Shown: one piece after another, positions 5,138-6,259 of the stretch
How the letters are laid out: each line of letters starts with the position of its first letter
Position numbering within the stretch: the stretch's first letter is position 1
NCBI GenBank assembly: GCA_937899365.1
Contig: CALBPH010000810.1
Coordinates: forward strand, 1-6,259
DNA length: 6,259 nucleotides
From: an uncultured Leptolyngbya sp.
Lineage (GTDB): Bacteria > Cyanobacteriota > Cyanobacteriia > Phormidesmidales > Phormidesmidaceae
Direction: 5' to 3'
The notes under the pieces: generated by a model
What the model saw: only the letters and a program-made list of their open reading frames with translations
Databases searched by the model: none
What the model was told of the DNA's origin: nothing
Position numbers and translations under genes: made by a program

Positions 5138-6259
5138 ATGTTCCAAACCACCCGCCGTCGCTTGGCCTTTTGGTATACCAGCGTTACGGCTATTTTGCTG
5201 CTGATTTTTGCCAGCGGTGTATATTTCTACGTGCGCAATACCCTGGTGGAGCGGGTGGATGACACCCTTAACCATGTGGTGGAGGTGGTTCAGCGTTCTT
5301 TGGTAATTGAGGCGGCGGCTCCCTCTACGGGGCGGGTATTGACCGCGGCGGGGGTAAAAGGGCAGGCCCCGCTGCAGGTGAATGTGGACGATAGTTTTCG
5401 TGACAATGCCCAAACCCTAGAGGACGACCACATTGACATTGAATGGTTTGGGCCGACCGGTCAGCTCCAGTGGAGTACCCTATCGGTGCCCATTGGCCTA
5501 CCGCTGCAGCTCAATGCCGCCGGGGAAACGGTGCATCTAAAAAGCGATCAGGGTAACGATCAGGTGCTGCGACAAATTAGCCGCCGCGTGCAGATCAACA
5601 ATCAGATCCTGGGGTATCTCCGCGTCAGTCATCCCTGGTTTGAGGTCAGCAAGCCCAGTCGTCAGCTAGTGATTGATCTGAGCATTTGGTCAGGGCTGAT
5701 TATTGTGGCCACGGGCACCATTGGCTGGCTGCTGTCGGGGCTGGCTATGGCACCGGTGCGTCAGTCCTATCAGCAGCTCAAGCAGTTTACCGCCGACGCG
5801 TCCCACGAGCTGCGTAACCCCATTGCCGTGATCCAAACCAATGTTCAGGTGGCCCTGGCCGATCCTGAACCAGACGCGGTCTTTCAGCATAGCCAGCTAC
5901 AGGTGGTAGAGCGGCTAACCCGTCGTCTGGGGCGATTGGTGGATAATCTTTTATTTTTGGCCCGCCAGGATGGGGGACTCATCCCCATGCAGTGGGAAGA
6001 GCTGGATCTGCTCAAGTTACTGTCGGACGTGGTGGAAGAACAGGCGCTAATAGCCCAGGGTCAGGGGCTAAAGCTGGTTTATCAAGGGGCAGACTCCCAG
6101 CCGCTCACCATAACCGGCGATCGCGACCAGCTGCTGCGACTGTTTACTAACCTGATTAGTAATGCCATTCAATACACCCCTGAGGGCAGCGTGACGGTTG
6201 ATTTGGATAGCACCCACTGGCAGGGACGGGACGCTTACCAGGTAACCGTATGCGATACC
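5138..6259 (+). CDS. Two-component sensor histidine kinase, 3' end outside window
   Basis: This inner-membrane sensor would autophosphorylate and pass phosphate to a response regulator not present here. The 374 visible residues show TM1 at about 9-31, an extracytoplasmic domain of about 145 residues with no recognised fold, TM2 at about 180-203, then the H-box SHELRNP with phospho-acceptor H223, and the N-box NLISNAIQYTP with N342. The window ends at VCDT, the start of the G1 box, so the rest of the ATPase domain is missing. Only about 15 residues separate TM2 from the HisKA domain, so there is no full HAMP domain. This layout and the wording around TM2 and the H-box resemble cyanobacterial NrsS/RppB-type kinases, by memory rather than alignment. 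ATG 5138 was chosen; an in-frame GTG at 5123 would add five residues (MTQSP), and neither has a Shine-Dalgarno. The gene is divergent from aldehyde dehydrogenase. Confidence 0.94.
   Translation, partial: MFQTTRRRLAFWYTSVTAILLLIFASGVYFYVRNTLVERVDDTLNHVVEVVQRSLVIEAAAPSTGRVLTAAGVKGQAPLQVNVDDSFRDNAQTLEDDHIDIEWFGPTGQLQWSTLSVPIGLPLQLNAAGETVHLKSDQGNDQVLRQISRRVQINNQILGYLRVSHPWFEVSKPSRQLVIDLSIWSGLIIVATGTIGWLLSGLAMAPVRQSYQQLKQFTADASHELRNPIAVIQTNVQVALADPEPDAVFQHSQLQVVERLTRRLGRLVDNLLFLARQDGGLIPMQWEELDLLKLLSDVVEEQALIAQGQGLKLVYQGADSQPLTITGDRDQLLRLFTNLISNAIQYTPEGSVTVDLDSTHWQGRDAYQVTVCDT
6117..6124. repeat. HIP1 octamer
   Basis: This second GCGATCGC copy lies inside the kinase gene, encoding part of the ITGDRDQLL segment before the N-box. 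Two copies in about 6.3 kb exceed chance for an octamer and support a cyanobacterial host. Confidence 0.8.

Noticed and set aside
5132..5413. 93-codon minus-strand frame
   Set aside because: It is antisense to the kinase N-terminus, where TM1 and the sensor domain read well on the plus strand.

Overview
The window looks like a chromosomal stretch of a cyanobacterium, probably a filamentous type with mid-range GC. The support is indirect: two copies of the HIP1 octamer GCGATCGC, most starts lacking a Shine-Dalgarno sequence, and a sensor kinase whose HAMP-less layout and H-box resemble cyanobacterial kinases. The genus cannot be fixed from sequence reading alone.

Layout. Positions 1-879 (+) hold the C-terminal part of an M24B Xaa-Pro peptidase whose start lies before the window. 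It converges on a minus-strand gene for an unrecognised 249-residue protein (1027-1776). The 147-base spacer between them is full of small repeats: an 8-bp hairpin, a 15-bp tandem duplication, and a perfect 13-bp inverted repeat whose left arm can also pair with a third copy of part of the motif. Upstream of the 249-residue gene is about 400 bases without a convincing gene. It contains a 91-bp element with imperfect terminal inverted repeats and a perfect 8-bp flanking duplication, which fits a MITE (a short non-autonomous transposon).

Next, on the minus strand, are glutathione reductase (gor, 2186-3526) and a class-3-like aldehyde dehydrogenase (3655-5046). They are in the same direction, 128 bp apart, with the dehydrogenase upstream. 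After a 91-bp divergent spacer, a membrane histidine kinase starts at 5138 (+) and runs off the window end just as its ATP-binding G1 box begins.

How the genes may work together. Aldehyde dehydrogenase removes reactive aldehydes and glutathione reductase keeps glutathione reduced with NADPH, so the two would fit an oxidative or carbonyl stress response. The divergent kinase could be an unrelated neighbour or share control through the short spacer. All catalytic residues visible in the peptidase, reductase and dehydrogenase are intact. No phage, CRISPR, tRNA or rRNA sequence was seen. The most notable non-genic signals are the MITE-like element and the competing hairpins in the convergent spacer. 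I did not find clear evidence of an entirely new system.
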